Assembly (NCBI RefSeq): GCF_002575655.3
Contig: NC_053039.3
Coordinates: 218,507,622 to 218,571,621 of the forward strand
Length of the DNA: 64,000 bases
Source: Aegilops tauschii subsp. strangulata
Taxonomy: Eukaryota > Streptophyta > Magnoliopsida > Poales > Poaceae
Reading direction: 5' to 3'
This document shows positions 33,301 through 43,010 of this stretch, one piece after another. The first letter of the stretch is position 1, and every line of letters begins with the position of its first letter. A model generated the notes under the pieces. The model saw only the letters and a program-made list of their open reading frames with translations. It was not told the DNA's origin and did not search any database. The translations under genes and the position numbers were made by a program.

Positions 33301-36103
33301 TCACTTGGACTCAAAAACTTCTTCCTCTATGCCGTCTAACAGGCTGTGTAGCTTACAATCCTGTTGGGAATATTTGGCGGCTACCTTTACTTGGTCATAT
33401 ACCAAACTAACTGGAATTTCTTTTCCATCTGACCCCTTAGGTCCGACCCGGGTCATATGATTGGGATCAAGCTTGGTGTACCGTGTCTTCACCATGGCCC
33501 AGGCCTCTCGTGCACCTTCTTGGCAGGCTGATATCTTCCATAATCGAATACGCCGCAGAGCTCCCTTGAATAGATTCACAAGCTCCTCCATACTTCCTGG
33601 AGGAGAAGCGGATGGCCATAAGGCCTTGGCAACACTCCGCATTGCTTGCCGAGCTCGCTCGTGCACTTGGGATAGCTCCTGTAGCAGACCGCCTTGAGAT
33701 CCGGACATTTCCTCTTCGGGACGGCCAGTCAGCATACCTGCAGACATAAATCTGTTAGTTCCTTTCCTCGCCGAATTATACGGAGGCAAGTTCGAAAAGC
33801 ATATTGAATATGCCGCCTCGTAGCCTCTTATTCTCCTTCATGGAGTCAGCCAGCTGGGCTCGCACATCTTTTAGTTCTTCGCCCAGTAGGGTGTTGGAAT
33901 CTTGCAGCTTATTTTTATCATCCCTGGCCTGTGTCAGCACACGTTCGCATGCGGCCAGTTGCCTTTTGGCCTCTTGTTCACCCGCTTGCGTGACTTTCAG
34001 TGCCTCCTTCAGTTGATCTGACGATCCTGCCATGGGGAATACAAAATTATCAATATTGCTGGTATATGATTATATTTTCTCGATGGAGGGGAACATTACC
34101 AAGCGATGCCTTCTTGGATTTCTCCCATTCGGCGGTAGCAGCAGCTAGCTGGGTCCGACACTTTTCCAGCTCTTGAGACAATAGGTTGTTCTTCTCTGTG
34201 AGCACCTGGTTATACAATGATCCTTAAATCAGTTGTATCAACTGCTTCAAGTCTCGAGGGCTACTGGTATATAATTATCAGATTTGTACAAATGTGTACT
34301 TACCCGCATATCTTTCAAATGCTGGTCTATGGCTCTGGTAAGCCCGTCTCGAGCAACTCGGATGTATGCATCAGCCGAGCTGAAGGCATTGAACGCCTCT
34401 TTTGTAAAGTCGGGGTCGCGAAGAGCGGCCCGCCGGCGCTGATGATTCATGGCGCTTTCCACTTCAGAGTTTGTGATGGATACATCATTTGAATCCTCTG
34501 TCGAAGGACAATCCGGCGTGACTCTCGTATCAGCCCTCGTCTTTAAGGCAGGGTCTAGAACCTGACTTGTGGAGGCGCGGCCAGCAGGATCCCTATACAT
34601 AGTCCGGCAAACGCTTTTCCTAATAAGACACAGCGGACAATGTCACAGTTTGATGTGACTGCCAGGGGGCATGTTTAAAAAGCCATACCTCTTTGATGAA
34701 GGCTCTGCCGTGCTGTCACTCGCCTTTCTCTTCGAAGATTTGCTCGGCGCGGGCACCGCTCTCTTAGGATATGCCTCTGGTGCAGCATGGGGCGTCGAGC
34801 GCCTCCCCTTTTGGAACATGAAATAGTGCGGTGGGTGAGGTGTAATGAGGAAGCTCTTTCGAAGAAGGTGTCTCCTGATTACTTACATGCGAGGCAGGAA
34901 GGAGGCCGGGATAGTCAACTATGATGGCAACTTCTGTGCCGTCATAGCTCGCCTGATAGAATACCCCATCCTCAAGCTCTACAAATATGTCCGGATCTTC
35001 TTCGAATCCGGGGTCGAGGTCCCGGTTATGATCCTCTGGCTGTGGAGTGGGGCTATGGTTCCCCGCAGTAACCTTCCTCCATTCCTGTACAAGCGGATGG
35101 GTTAATATTGATTAAACGTGACCCGGGGAAAGGATTGAGTAAAATGATGGGATTAAAACTCACCCAGCTGGGAGGACTGTACATGGAGAATCCATCTCGA
35201 CGTTTAAGATGAGTGAACTCCTCTTTCTCCCCTTTGTATAGTTCGGCCAATATTTTGGCCAAAGCGGCGAGGGTGTCCGGACCCTTCTGACCGCAGCGTG
35301 AGGCATCATCTTCCCCATTATAGTGCCACATGGGAAGCCCTCCGTATTGGAGCGGCTGGACACCCCGCACTATGGAAGTCACCATTACCTCTATTATTGA
35401 TAATCCGGACTGGGCGAATGTCCTTATTTTGCCCATGAATTGACGGACTTCCGTGCTATCTTCCTCCTCAAGGCTCCAAGGGCGCCAGCTGTGGCGTTTC
35501 TTTAATGGAGCACTGGAGAATTCGGGAAGACCCATTCGGATTGGGTCGGGGAGAGCGACGTCCTCAATATAGAACCACTCCAAGGGCCACTCTTCGGATG
35601 CCTTCTTCGGTGCGCCAGAATCTGGTCCCGGCTATGCGCCATACCTCGGCACCGCCCACCTCGAATGCGGATCCCTCTTGGGTGCAAGGGACGAGGCAGA
35701 ATAGCTTCCTCCACAAATCAAAGTGGGCTTCACAGCCCAGGAAAAGCTCGCAAAGGGCAACAAAACCCGCGATGTGTAGGATAGAGGCCGGCGTAAGGTT
35801 GTGCAGTTGGATGCCATAATACTCCAGGAGTCCTCGGAGGAAAGGGTGGATTGCAAACCCGACGCCTCTCAACAGGTAGGATACAAAGCACACCCGTTCC
35901 CCCTTGGTTGGATTGGGGAAATTTTCGGCCAGAACTTCGCCTGGGAAGGAGGTCAATCCTGCTCGAACAGGGACCAGATCCGCGGGGGGAAGGAATCCCT
36001 GTGTTTGGAGCATAACCAACTGCTCATGGTATACAGAACATCTCTCCCAATCGCCTTTTTCGGAGCCGTGAGGGCGGGAGGAAGAACTGGGAATGCTAGC
36101 CAT
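33301..36103 (-). pseudogene. Seven-exon antisense gene, PF04195-like ('putative gypsy type transposon') protein
   Basis: Minus-strand exons by splice signals and frame: 36103-35164, 35084-34887, 34809-34689, 34619-34304, 34205-34100, 34026-33805 and 33737-33301. Donors are GTGAGT, GTAAGT, GTATGG, GTAAGT and GTAATG, and acceptors end in AG. All five of these introns keep phase. The sixth donor reads ATATGC where GTATGC is expected. The first exon (MASIPSSSSRPHGSEKGDWE; GFLPPADLVPV; VCFVSYLLRGVGFAIHPFLR; LLEYYGIQLHNLTPASILHI) matches the plant PF04195 family. Later exons are basic and then coiled-coil (EALKVTQAGEQEAKRQLAA). A one-base insertion near 35609-35613 breaks exon 1. About 780 residues if intact. 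Function unknown; it is encoded antisense to the retrotransposon. Confidence 0.75.
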
Positions 36104-36175
36104 GTTGGAATGGTTTCTCCTAGCAAGCTCTGAGGATTTTCCGCTTGGTGTGGAATGGATCTGAGATCCAATCCC

Positions 36176-36183
36176 TTTAAATA
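36176..36183 (-). promoter_or_regulatory. TATA-like box of the antisense gene
   Basis: On the minus strand TATTTAAA lies 73-80 bases upstream of the ATG at 36103, in a context free of other genes and about 245 bp from the 3' LTR. Position and composition suit an RNA polymerase II promoter independent of the LTR. Confidence 0.5.
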
Positions 36184-36411
36184 GACGCCTTTCTTACATG
36201 GCCGGGGTGTTATGTGCAAAAATACCCTCACCTCTCGTATTCGCTCGACACGTGGAAGCAGAAGCCATGGAGGCACAGAAGCCGATGGGTGCGATATTAA
36301 ATGGAAGGCCGAATACAGCTCTCTAAGTCAGGTGCTTTGAAGTAATCGGAGGAGGAACCCGCCTTGCAATGCCGAAGACAACCTGCGCGCCGGACACATC
36401 CTCATTGAAAG

Positions 36412-36428
36412 CCTGGTTCGGGGGCTAC
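36412..36428 (+). promoter_or_regulatory. Polypurine tract of Fatima-like copy 2
   Basis: cctggttcgggggctac ends at the 3' LTR start (36429). The gggggctac ending is shared with the other Gypsy elements in the window. Confidence 0.7.
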
Positions 36429-36898
36429 TGAGGGAGTCCTGGATGAAGGGGTCCTCGGGCGTCCGGCCCATGTGACGTGGGCCGAACTGATGGGCTATGA
36501 AGATACAAGACCAAAGACTCTCTCCCGTGTCCGGATGGGACTCTCCTTTGCGTGGATGGCAGGCTTGGCATTTGGATATGTAGATTCCTTTCTCTGTAAC
36601 CGACTTTGTACAACCCTAGTCCCCTCCAGTGTCTATATAAACCGGAGGGTTTAGTCCGTAGAGGCAATCATAATCATACAGGCTAGACTTCTGGGGTTTA
36701 GTCATTACGATCTCGTGGTAGATCAACTCTTGTAATACTCACATTCATCAAGATCAATCAAGCAGGAAGTAGGGTATTACCTCCATAGAGAGGGCCCGAA
36801 CCTGGGTAAACATCATGTCCCATGTCTCCTGTTACCATCGGCCTTAGACACATAGTTTGGGACCCCCTACCCGAGATCCGCCGGTTTTGACACCGACA
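36429..36898 (+). repeat. 3' LTR (470 bp) of Fatima-like copy 2
   Basis: Same length and ends as 26853-27322. TATATAAA at 36634-36641. About 25 mismatches from the 5' LTR by direct comparison, some 20 of them transitions, as expected from decay of methylated cytosines. Confidence 0.92.
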
Positions 36899-36903
36899 GA
36901 GCC
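36899..36903. other. Target-site duplication (right) of Fatima-like copy 2
   Basis: gagcc repeats 26848-26852. The interrupted 5' LTR of the outer Gypsy resumes here. Confidence 0.95.
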
Positions 36904-37392
36904 CACGACATCGTCACCACCAGAGCCTTTGGCAGGCGAAGACCACCTTTTGTCAGGATAGCTTGTACTAGTTGTCCCCCTTCAAATTGGCCGTTGTGAG
37001 ATCCCTTCCCGCCTAAACATTTGGGAAGAGGACCAGGGCCTCTATAAATAGGACTAGCCACCACCGTAGGAGGCAACTCATCTGGGATCGGATCCATTCC
37101 ATCCTCACACACACCAGCTCACCGAGCTTAAGAGCCCTCTCCCCAGGAGGCTGTTCTTCCCTTGTACTTGTTCATCCTCAGCCTGCAAGGCATTCCACCA
37201 CACCACACTAGAGTAGGGTATTACACCACATCGGTGGCCCGAACCAGTATAAACTCTTGTGTCCCTTGTTCCTCGGGTTCGGCGAGCTAGGCTTTGGGAT
37301 CGTTGCGAGAGTGCGAGCTAGGGGGAGAGAGATCTTCGTGCGCACCCCAGAGTTCGAACCTCAAGGGTTTTGCCGGAACCCGTAATCCGACA
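36904..37392 (+). repeat. 5' LTR, second part, of the 26452-43909 Gypsy element
   Basis: Continues the LTR from the insertion point to CCGACA at 37392 and aligns with 43430-43909. TATA box TATAAAT at 37043-37049. Confidence 0.9.
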
Positions 37393-37394
37393 TT

Positions 37395-37413
37395 TGGCGC
37401 GCCAGGTAGGGGG
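37395..37413 (+). promoter_or_regulatory. Primer-binding site of the 26452-43909 Gypsy element
   Basis: TGGCGCGCCAGGTAGGGGG begins three bases after the LTR. It has the TGG start expected for pairing to a tRNA CCA end. I recall this motif from other grass Gypsy elements but cannot assign the tRNA with confidence. Confidence 0.65.
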
Positions 37414-37463
37414 GCGCCGAAGCCTTTCTTTCATCGATCCGCGCTCCACTGCTCCACCGCGCC

Positions 37464-39015
37464 ATGGCGGACGCACGTCGAGCCCGTGCCGAGCGCCGGG
37501 CCGCCCTGGCCGCTCAGACAGCTCCTATCGGTGGGCCTCCCCGTCGTTCTCCATCACCCGCCGCCAATGCCGCCACCGGCCCGACGGGAAACGAGCAGCA
37601 AGCATCATCGCTGCACCCCTCTGTGCGGCGGGACGGCCGCACCGCCACCCCGTTCTTGACTTCGGCCGGCTCATCGTCCCACGCTCGTCGCACGCCCACG
37701 GACGCGTAGGCCGCGCTGCTCATGGCACACGAGCTCCTACGCTACCGCCCGGTCGACGACCTCTACGAGGAGTGGCTGGACCGCGTCGCCGAGCTCATAA
37801 GCGCCACTGGGGGCTCCCCCGTACCATCTCTCTCGCTGCCTCGCCCTCCTCCAGTAGCGGGTGACGTAGCCCATGGAGCGCCTCTGCCACCTCCGCACCA
37901 AGACGGCGCCCTGGCACCAAGACGCGGTCCCTCGGTGCGACCTGCCGCGCCGGGTGCCCGCACATGAAGAAGGAAGCTGCCAAGAAGTTCCCCGGCCGCG
38001 AGAAAATGCTCCTGCACTTCCGGCGCCACCACGTCAAGACTGCGTGCCGCCTGCGGCAGCGGTATGCGGGCACCAAGATCAAGCTCCGCCACTGCAAAGG
38101 GCCCTGGTGGCCACAGCAAGCTGCCGCACCTTCACCCCGGAGCTGCGTAGCGTCGTCTGGCCAGGCAAGTTCAAGCCGGACCTGCCCCCGCGCTACGACG
38201 GCACCCCCGACCCTGCAGAGTTCTTGTAGCTCTACGAGCTGAGCATCGAGGCGGCCAACGGCGATGAGAAAGTCATGGTGAACTGGTTTCCCATGGCTCC
38301 CAAGGATGGTGCTCGCTCGTGGCTCCTGAACTTGCCCCCGGGATCGATCTCCTCCTGGGGTGAGATGCGCGACCGCTTTGTCGCCAACTTCCAGGGCACT
38401 CGCGACCGCCCGCCAACTGCGGGTGACCTGCGCCGCATCAAGCAGTAGCCAGGAGAGACCCTACAAAAGTACATCCAGCGCTTCAATAGTGTTCGCCTCA
38501 AGATCCCCAAGGTGACGGACGAGGCCATCAAATCAGCGTTTTCTGATGGCGTCCGTGATGTCAAGATGAAGGAGGAGCTCGCCATCCATGAGGAGTTGTG
38601 CACGGCTCTAGAGATGTTCAACATGGCGACCAAGTGTGCAAGAGCTGAGGAGGGGCGCCTCTCCCTCCTCGAGCTCCCTGCAGTCGACCCAGAAGTGAAG
38701 AAAGCCAAGGCCAAGGATGTGAAGCGCAAGGGAGTAGCCGTTCACGCGGCGGAGCCGGACACGAAGCGCGGCCGAGACCACCCCGAGTCGTCCAAGAGCA
38801 GCCGTTCGTTCTGCGCCTTCGACAACGTACACAACCACAACACCAACGACTGTCAAGAGCTCAGGGCCATCCGAGATGGATGCTTCGGTCGACACCCTGA
38901 GCGTAATGATCGGGGCTACGGCCGAGGGGGAGGACGAAGTGGAGGATGCTGGGACGACTGCGGCCCCCGCCAGGAGTGGCACGACCGGCCTCGCGAGGAC
39001 CGCTGGCAGGACTAG
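37464..39015 (+). pseudogene. gag protein of the 26452-43909 Gypsy element
   Basis: Starts at the ATG at 37464 (MADARRARAERRAALAAQ). It is broken by a stop near 37709, by frame changes in 37970-38150, and by stops at 38227 and near 38446. The core retrotransposon-gag domain is clear: PRYDGTPDPAEFL, stop, LYELSIEAANGDEKVMVNWF, ARSWLLNLPPGSISSW, RDRFVANFQGT, ETLQKYIQRFNSVRLKIP. Downstream, FCAFDNVHNHNTNDCQEL resembles the CxxH...GHxTxxC motif of this lineage, with a degenerate first half. An RG-rich stretch (RGYGRGGGRSGG) precedes the stop at 39015. It would form the particle shell. Confidence 0.8.
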
Positions 39016-39171
39016 CCTCGTGGGGGCGCCTGGCGGGACCAGCCGCGCGAGGACCATCCTCAGGGCAATGCTGGCCTCCCGCCGTTGCCGCCACCGCCAA
39101 GAAGGAACAATGACCACCATCAAGACGAGGGGGCTGGGGGCTTCTAGGAGCCGCGCGCTATCGCCTGCATC

Positions 39172-39888
39172 TTGGGTGGTGCTCAGGCCCCAGCTTCCCA
39201 GCGCATCTTCAAGCAGTTTGCTCGCAAGGTGAACGCGGCCCTTCCCAGGCTCGAGGCCACGCGCCCGCTCATGTGGTCCAAGTGCGCCATCACTTTCAGC
39301 TCGTCGGACCAGCTCAAGTGCGCGGCTACCGCCGGTGCTCTCCCAATGCTCTGCTCACCCGTCATCAGCAACGTACAAGTCACCAAGACCCTCATCGACG
39401 GCGGCGCAGGGCTCAATGTCCTATCCGTCGAGACATTCGATAGCCTCCAAGTGCCATACGATCAGCTACAGCCTACCAAGCCTTTCTCGGGAGTGACCGA
39501 CGGCTCCACCACCCCGATAGGGCAGGTCCGCCTCCCTGTCACTTTCGGACAGCGTAACAACTACCGCACCGAGATCATTGACTTTGACGTCGCCCACATT
39601 TGCCTGCCATACAATGCCATCCTTGGGTATCCTGCATTGGCCAAGTTTATGGCAGTGACCCACCACGGCTACAACGTCCTCAAGATGCCAGGGAGCGGCG
39701 GAGTCATCATAGTCCCCTGCGAAGAAAGAGATGTGGTGTGCTCCCTTGAGCGCGCCTTCCAAGCCGCAACGATCGAAGACCCCGACAACGCAGGCACCCT
39801 GTACCCTCCTAAGGCCATCCCCAAGAAGAAGAAGCAGCTGCTCCGCCCAGGGCCTCAGGAGAGCGGCGTCTCTAGTGGCTCCCCTTGA
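39172..39888 (+). pseudogene. Aspartic protease of the 26452-43909 Gypsy element
   Basis: A 238-codon open frame containing the retropepsin signature TLIDGGAGLNVLSVETFDSL, then NYRTEIIDFDVAHICLPYNA, ILGYPALAKFMAV and YNVLKMPGSGG, and a lysine-rich end (KKKKQLLRPG). It is homologous in layout to the Fatima-like protease (DGGSGLN ... LKMPGPNG), so both belong to related Gypsy lineages. The upstream junction with gag is out of frame. No stop interrupts this domain, but the following RT is largely deleted. Confidence 0.75.
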
Positions 39889-39989
39889 GATCCGCGCCCG
39901 CAGCTAGGGCGCCTCCCTCTTTCGCATAGGAAGGCGCGCCCGGCGCCCTCCTCGGGCAAGGCTCGGGGGCTCTCTTTTGGAGGGCCTCC

Positions 39990-40478
39990 GACCTAGCCAA
40001 TGTCACGAGGGAGGCGCTCGGGCACCATGTGGAGGCGTGCTTTGCCGCACGTTTCCCTCGGGAGGGCACTGGGCGAGGAGCGCCCGGTGCTCAGGAGTTT
40101 ATCGTCAAGGCGACCCAGGAGCTTCATGAGGCAAGGACCATACGCTGCGACCGCCACCCACCACCCGGCGCAGCTCCCCATCCTGGCGAGGATGGTGGGC
40201 TGCGCGTCTGCGCCAACATTCCAGGGCTCAACAGGGCCGCGTCTCAGGAGCGCTTTTGGCCTTCGAGCATTGGGCGGTGCGAGGGTCCACCTCACAGCTA
40301 CGTTCGCATGCCATTTGGCCTGCCGAATGCGGCTGTCACCTGTCAGCGCTGCTTGCGGAGCATCTTGGTGGCTCAGGAGGCCAAGCATCACACGGTCCGG
40401 ACGGAGATGGCGACGGTTCTCAAGGAACCACCCGAGCCCCCGGAGCCTCCTGAGGCTCAGGGCCCTGGTGGCTCGTGA
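39990..40478 (+). pseudogene. Remnant of reverse transcriptase, 26452-43909 Gypsy element
   Basis: Only fragments survive: EFIVKATQELHEARTIR (the pre-finger block), GGLRVCANIPGLNRA (corresponding to the LRVCVDFxxLN block) and YVRMPFGLPNAAVTCQRCLR (PFGLxNAxxTxQR block). The LDAYSGYHQI and YxDD blocks are missing, and RNase H and integrase are absent. The pieces are fused by deletions into one accidental open frame ending at 40478. The element could not have encoded its own polymerase in this form. Confidence 0.75.
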
Positions 40479-41876
40479 GGAGCGACTCCTTCACCGCGTA
40501 CCCTCAGCTACCTCGACGCCCCTTCGACAACGGCACCAGGTGAGATTTTCCAAGTTTACTCAGCTGGGAGCGCCCCTCGGGCTACACCATTCCCAGGTCG
40601 CACGGGCCTGTCCCTGCGGCATGTATCTTTTTGCATCTTTAGCTTACCCTGCCGGGGACGCCCCTCGGGCTGCATCATCCCCAGGCCGCTCGGGTCCGTC
40701 CCAGTGGCATGTATCATTCTTGCATCTATTTAAAATAGCTTATCTCCTTGCGTGGTTTCCCTACGTTTATCACTTGCCCGATCGCACCTCGCGGCATCCC
40801 GCATTGCTAACCAATCTCCTATCTGCCACACGGCGAGAGCTCCACACGTCAGCATGGCGCTTGTGCTCGGGTCCGTCCCTGCAATGCTGATAAATCTGAG
40901 AGATCGAGCTCTGGCTCGCGGCCCGCTCCGCGCACGTCACCTCACCAGATCCTCGGTGCCTTCGTCTCCTTGCGGGACGATCTACCTCTGGGTAGCTGGC
41001 GCGATTATGGGCTATGTTCCCTCTTCAGCTAACTTGCAGGAACCTCCGGAGCACTAGCTACGGGTGGTCCCATTAGCTCGTTCATCCTCTCGTGCGATTC
41101 GCTTGTGCGTGAAAAGGGGGCTCCTGAGCATCGCGCCTCAGAAGCTCTTACTGACTCTCCAGCCCTCACCCCCTGGCCTTGACCACCGCATCGCGACCTG
41201 GCATACCAGCGGCGGCTGAGCCTTGCTCGAGGGTCGGGACCCGAGAACGCAGAGCACTCAGGAGAGCATGAGAGGGGCAAGGACCTGACGCAGGCCTGAC
41301 CTGACAGTACCACGACCGCCAACGCGCAGGTCGGGCGCAGCCTAAGGAATCAACCCAGGATCGCTAAAGATAATTCACGTATTCGAGTTAGCTCAGCACC
41401 ATAACACAGAATTCCTAGCTCATGCAGCCTTGCTACGGCGACGCCACCTACCTTTCCTGCCTTCTGGGAGTTGCTTGCACGCTAAGGGGGACCTCCTGAG
41501 CATCACACCTCGGGGGCTCTTACCGGACCTCGGGCCGCTCACCTCCTGGCCTTGACCACAGCATCGTGACCTGGCATACCAGCGACGGCTGAAGCCTGCC
41601 TGGGGACTGGGGCCTGTCAGCGTAGAGCGCCAGGCTACCGCAAGGTCGGAAAGGGGGGAACCGAGCCGAAGCAAGACACGCGTACATGAACTTTCATAAT
41701 GAGGATGATATTGACACAAAGGACACTACAGATTCTTTACACACACCCATGGGGTTCGTCTCGATTCCTCGCAGGGAACAAAAGGAGAAGACAATCAGAA
41801 GCTATATCTACGGGCGTCGCCGCCGATGCCATCATCAACAGTGGGCCATCCGAGACCGACGCCAACCCCATCCAGA
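40479..41876 (+). repeat. Non-coding region with two sets of direct repeats
   Basis: No gene is evident over 1.4 kb. A 72-88 bp unit ('cgcccctcgggct...catgtatc...ttgcatct') occurs at 40570-40641 and 40658-40730. A longer unit ('ctcctgagcatc...ccttgaccac...gacctggcataccagcg') occurs at about 41115-41255 and 41484-41632. The arrays lie between the RT remnant and the 3' end of the antisense B3-like gene. Confidence 0.7.
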
Positions 41877-42678
41877 TTAGCGGCGGCGACGAGCGAACGC
41901 CGCTGCTGCGCTCCGGGCGCAGCGGGAGCTTGGGGGCACGTAGCTATCGTTGCTCGTCTCTAGAGTCTCGTCAGGCTCGGGAGAACCGCTGGACGCCCAG
42001 GTCCCATCCCTGCTGCTGGAGGAGCTGTTGGCGGGGCTGGCGCCAGGCGCCGCGCCCCCTGGAGGCTCCCTCCTGAGCAGCACTCCATCCGGCGGCCTTC
42101 TCCATCGAAGACCTTGAAGAATAGTGTGGAGGCGCCGTCGTACTCGAAATGGATGGCGAGGGCGCCCTCCGCGCGGCAGACGCGGGCGACCTCGCCCCAT
42201 CCATGGGTCATGAAGATCTTGCCCGAGGAGACGACCTCAACCTCTGCCCCCGTCGCCGGGGTGTCGCACTCAGTGTGCTGTAACCACAGCTCGAGTGGCC
42301 CCCTCGGCGGCATCTCTGCAGCGAAGAACGGAGGGAATCGGATCCACGTGCGCGGTGGCATCGCCGCCCACACCACGAGTTCACGCGAAGAGCCCACGGC
42401 GTGGGTTCATGGGGCGGCGGCGCACACCGCCACGGTGTGGTCTCAGCGGCCATGGCGCGAGCGGCGCAAGCCGCTGCCCCCTTCTTCGGGGCCTTGCGCC
42501 TGGGCGTACAAGGGCAGAGGATAACCGGGAGGAGGCCGCTCGTACCAGGGCCTCGTCACCTCTCGCCCGCGGCTGCATCTCGGGAGCGGGCCGGCCTTTT
42601 CTTCGGTGGGAGTGGCCCTAGCTCCTTGCGGGGGGTTTTTCCCTTCTCAGCGGCGGAGAATCTTCGAATCGGCGCCAT
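41877..42678 (-). pseudogene. Antisense B3-domain-like gene carried by the Gypsy element
   Basis: On the minus strand an ATG at 42678 (MAPIRRFSAAEKGKTPRKEL) opens a basic, lysine/arginine-rich start that runs 40 codons to a stop at 42556. After one or more frame changes the frame 42397-41960 encodes RTWIRFPPFFAAEMP, LWLQHTECDTPATGAEVEVV and GKIFMTHGWGEVARVCRAEG, then ALAIHFEYDGASTLFFKVFD and GEGRRMECC. This spacing (GW..FAR, F.YDG...F.VKVF) is characteristic of plant B3 DNA-binding domains. A Ser/Pro-rich tail follows. The gene is antisense to the element, has a TATA box, and lies between pol and the 3' LTR. B3 proteins are plant transcription factors; here it is probably captured and now broken. 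B3 assignment is by motif recognition only. Confidence 0.65.
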
Positions 42679-42762
42679 GGGTGGCGCAGCAAGGCAGAAG
42701 ATCTAGCAAGGAACAAGAAGCAAGAGAAAGAGATGGGCGACGGGGGCTCTGCCCCCCTCCCC

Positions 42763-42769
42763 ATTTATA
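42763..42769 (-). promoter_or_regulatory. TATA box of the antisense B3-like gene
   Basis: TATAAAT on the minus strand (ctgctataaatgggg) lies 85-91 bases upstream of the ATG at 42678, followed by a pyrimidine-rich leader. It is inside the element, not the LTR, so it is a separate promoter. Confidence 0.6.
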
Positions 42770-42993
42770 GCAGGAGGAGGCCAACCGACGACCCCCACGA
42801 TCATAGGTAATGATGGATTCTCTGCATGCACCAGGGACTCATCAAGTCGGGAAGTTGCCGAGGCGGCGTGGGGAAGCAGAGACGCCCACGTCCCGTCAAT
42901 CTCCATGCGTCAATCAAGTCCGCAGGCGGTTGGGGCCCGCGGTGCTCCGCACTTACCCCTTGGCTTCGCCTCGAAGCCAAGTCCGAGCGTGCC

Positions 42994-43010
42994 TTGGGCC
43001 CGGGGGCTAC
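42994..43010 (+). promoter_or_regulatory. Polypurine tract of the 26452-43909 Gypsy element
   Basis: tgggcccgggggctac-type sequence directly before the 3' LTR start at 43011. It is part pyrimidine but shares the gggggctac ending with the neighbouring elements. Confidence 0.6.

Larger units (their letters stand above)
26853..36898 (+). mobile_element. Fatima-like Gypsy retrotransposon, copy 2 (complete, 10.0 kb)
   Basis: Two 470-bp LTRs flank gag, protease, RT, RNase H and integrase on the plus strand, then a non-coding tail and an intron-containing minus-strand gene. Target-site duplications gagcc border it. I count about 25 mismatches between the two LTRs (roughly 5%), mostly transitions, so it is older than the Sabrina-like insertion. 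Sense coding carries several stops and frameshifts. It is the same family as the minus-strand copy at 948-14342. Confidence 0.9.
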
